Source: Lawsonibacter sp.
Lineage (GTDB): Bacteria; Bacillota; Clostridia; Oscillospirales; Oscillospiraceae
NCBI GenBank assembly: GCA_022791075.1
Contig: JAAVYL010000060.1
Location: 1-39,173, forward strand
Direction: 5' to 3'
Length of the DNA stretch: 39,173 nt
Shown one piece after another: positions 38,133-39,173 of the stretch. The translations under genes and the position numbers were made by a program. Numbering within the stretch: position 1 is the stretch's first letter; each line of letters begins with the position of its first letter. The notes under the pieces were generated by a model, which was not told the DNA's origin, ran no database searches, and was given only the letters and a program-made list of their open reading frames with translations.

Positions 38133-38144
38133 GAGCGCTCTTCT
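38129..38144 (-). repeat. 16-bp perfect palindrome overlapping the inverted repeat of paralogue B
   Basis: AGAAGAGCGCTCTTCT is its own reverse complement and shares four bases with the 31-bp repeat, so as RNA the two stems would compete. It has no counterpart before paralogue A. It begins 7 nt from the -10 box, at the expected transcript start. Confidence 0.8.
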
Positions 38145-38150
38145 GCCGCC

Positions 38151-38179
38151 ATTATACAACAGCCTTCCAAAGATTGCAA
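38151..38179 (-). promoter_or_regulatory. promoter of paralogue B
   Basis: On the minus strand TTGCAA (38179-38174), a 17-bp spacer beginning TCTTTGGAA and a perfect TATAAT (38156-38151). Confidence 0.87.
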
Positions 38180-38189
38180 CCCTATAAGT

Positions 38190-38217
38190 AAAAAACGGCC
38201 GCCCAACCGGGCGGCCG
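38190..38217 (-). terminator. intrinsic terminator of the S1 gene
   Basis: CGGCCGCCC (38196-38204) pairs with GGGCGGCCG (38209-38217), with a 4-nt loop and six T on the minus strand (38195-38190), 17 nt after the stop codon. Confidence 0.93.
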
Positions 38218-38233
38218 TTCTGTCTGTACTGTA

Positions 38234-39173
38234 TTACTCCTCTTCCGCGGGAACTTCCTCCTCGTCGGCGGGACCCTCCAGCAGGGCGCGGATGGACAGG
38301 GAAATCTTCTTGTTCTCCATATCCACATCGGTGATCTTGACATCCACCTTGTCCCCCTCGGACACCACGTCGCCGGGCTTCTCCACCCGGTGATCGGCCA
38401 GCTGGGAGATGTGGATCAAACCGTCTACACCGGGGACCACCTCGGCAAAGGCGCCGAAGGTCATCAGCTTGACGACGCGCACGTTGGCAGTGTCGCCCAC
38501 CTGATAGGTTGTGGTGAACACGGTCCAGGGGTCCTGGCTGTGGTCCTTCATACCCAGAGAGATCTTCTTCTTCTCCTTGTCGGCAGAGATGACGTACACA
38601 TCCACGGCGTCGCCCACCTTGACCACCTCAGAGGGATGCTTGATGCGGCTCCAGGACAGCTCGGAGATATGGACCATGCCGTCCACGCCGCCAATGTCCA
38701 CGAACGCGCCGTAGGAGGTCAAAGACTTCACGGTGCCGGTATACCGCTTGCCGTCCTCGATCTCAGACCAGACCTTCTCGGCCGCGGCGGCCCGCTCGGC
38801 GCGGGTGACCTTGCTGATAGAGCCCACCACACGGCGGCGGGCCCGGTTTACCTCGGTAATGACCAGGCGGACCTTCTGCTTGAGCAGCTCGCTCATCGGG
38901 GTCTCCCGGGGCAGGCCGGTCTGAGAGGCAGGGACGAACACCCGCACGCCCTTGACAGAAACCACCACGCCGCCCTTGTTGTCCTCGGTGACGAAGCCCT
39001 CCATCACAGTCTCATTCTCCCGGGCAGCCTCGATCTCCTCCCAGCCCTTGTTGATATCCAGGCGGCGCTTGGACAGCTTGACCAGGCAGTCACGGTCGCT
39101 GACCTGCATGACGATGGACTCGATCTCGTCGCCCACCTTCACGATGTCCTCAGGTTTCACAGTGGGGTCGTCG
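38234..39173 (-). CDS. rpsA: 30S ribosomal protein S1 homologue, C-terminal 312 residues (gene runs off the window)
   Basis: The minus-strand frame is open to the right edge (…[20 protein letters not shown]), so the true start lies outside. A GTG at 39160 is only an internal Val codon. Parts of four S1 RNA-binding domains are visible, including the motifs [40 protein letters not shown] and [20 protein letters not shown]. Each ends near a (D/E)KKKISLGMK- or NKKISLSIR-type strand. The tail is acidic ([14 protein letters not shown]). In low-G+C bacteria S1 homologues help ribosomes bind mRNA; in clostridia they can be free-standing or fused to IspH, which cannot be judged here. It ends in a strong terminator. 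Confidence 0.9.
   Translation of the reverse strand, partial: DDPTVKPEDIVKVGDEIESIVMQVSDRDCLVKLSKRRLDINKGWEEIEAARENETVMEGFVTEDNKGGVVVSVKGVRVFVPASQTGLPRETPMSELLKQKVRLVITEVNRARRRVVGSISKVTRAERAAAAEKVWSEIEDGKRYTGTVKSLTSYGAFVDIGGVDGMVHISELSWSRIKHPSEVVKVGDAVDVYVISADKEKKKISLGMKDHSQDPWTVFTTTYQVGDTANVRVVKLMTFGAFAEVVPGVDGLIHISQLADHRVEKPGDVVSEGDKVDVKITDVDMENKKISLSIRALLEGPADEEEVPAEEE

Noticed and set aside
37313-38206. Start of paralogue B at 38206
   Set aside because: The extension would be encoded by the promoter, the palindrome and the inverted repeat; paralogue A and the signal peptide both indicate the start at 38041.

Overview
The window is a G+C-rich bacterial chromosome segment with the gene content of an anaerobic, low-redox Firmicute. 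It carries pyruvate:ferredoxin oxidoreductase, a [4Fe-4S] aldo/keto reductase, RemA, the diadenylate cyclase pair CdaA/CdaR, a PASTA Ser/Thr kinase with its PP2C phosphatase, CarD, an RseC/SoxR-reducing protein and a DUF3343/cysteine desulfurase pair. Gene order (cdaA-cdaR, yicC-remA-gmk-rpoZ-priA-def-fmt-rsmB-rlmN-PP2C-prkC-rsgA) and base composition suggest a gut clostridium of the Oscillospiraceae (Flavonifractor/Lawsonibacter/Intestinimonas-like). The genus is an inference. I see no rRNA, tRNA, CRISPR array, insertion sequence or prophage.

Layout. 1-1314 (minus): 5' end of nifJ behind a long leader, and a lipoprotein gene. 1437-3022 (plus): the ComM/YifB-type AAA+ ATPase. 3107-3440: a compact locus with a tiny hydrophobic peptide gene on plus and a consensus promoter facing it on minus, resembling a type I toxin-antitoxin locus. 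3452-5901 (minus): a Zn-ribbon/WYL regulator reading frame, a sirtuin and an AT-rich orphan gene, divergent from an Fe-S aldo/keto reductase (5981-7126) whose promoter has a MerR-type 19-bp spacer. 7165-8461 (minus): a secreted protein. 8573-12438 (plus): a five-gene operon with DUF4342 protein, response regulator, flavodoxin, histidine kinase and GNAT acetyltransferase.

12481-30810 (minus) is one very long head-to-tail series behind a consensus promoter at 30782-30810. Read in transcription order it holds cdaA, cdaR, rseC-like, DUF5685, J-domain protein, a membrane protein, yicC, remA, gmk, rpoZ, priA, def, fmt, a possible 52-codon gene, rsmB, rlmN, PP2C, prkC, rsgA and thiI. Many junctions overlap by 1-4 bases. 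A hairpin with a U-tract after rpoZ probably divides it. The series joins c-di-AMP and Ser/Thr-phosphorylation signalling to translation, nucleotide and replication-restart functions.

30918-36251 (minus): carD with its own promoter and terminator hairpin, then two poorly known proteins, ispD, ispF, a hairpin-rich 240-nt gap, DUF3343 and a SufS/CsdA-type desulfurase. 36316-38179 (minus): two tandem secreted paralogues, each with its own promoter, a leader containing a perfect inverted repeat and a terminator. 38190-39173 (minus): the C-terminal part of a ribosomal protein S1 homologue.

The most notable items are the type I toxin-antitoxin-like locus, the sequence-divergent but symmetry-conserved inverted repeats in front of the paralogues, and the structured gap before DUF3343.
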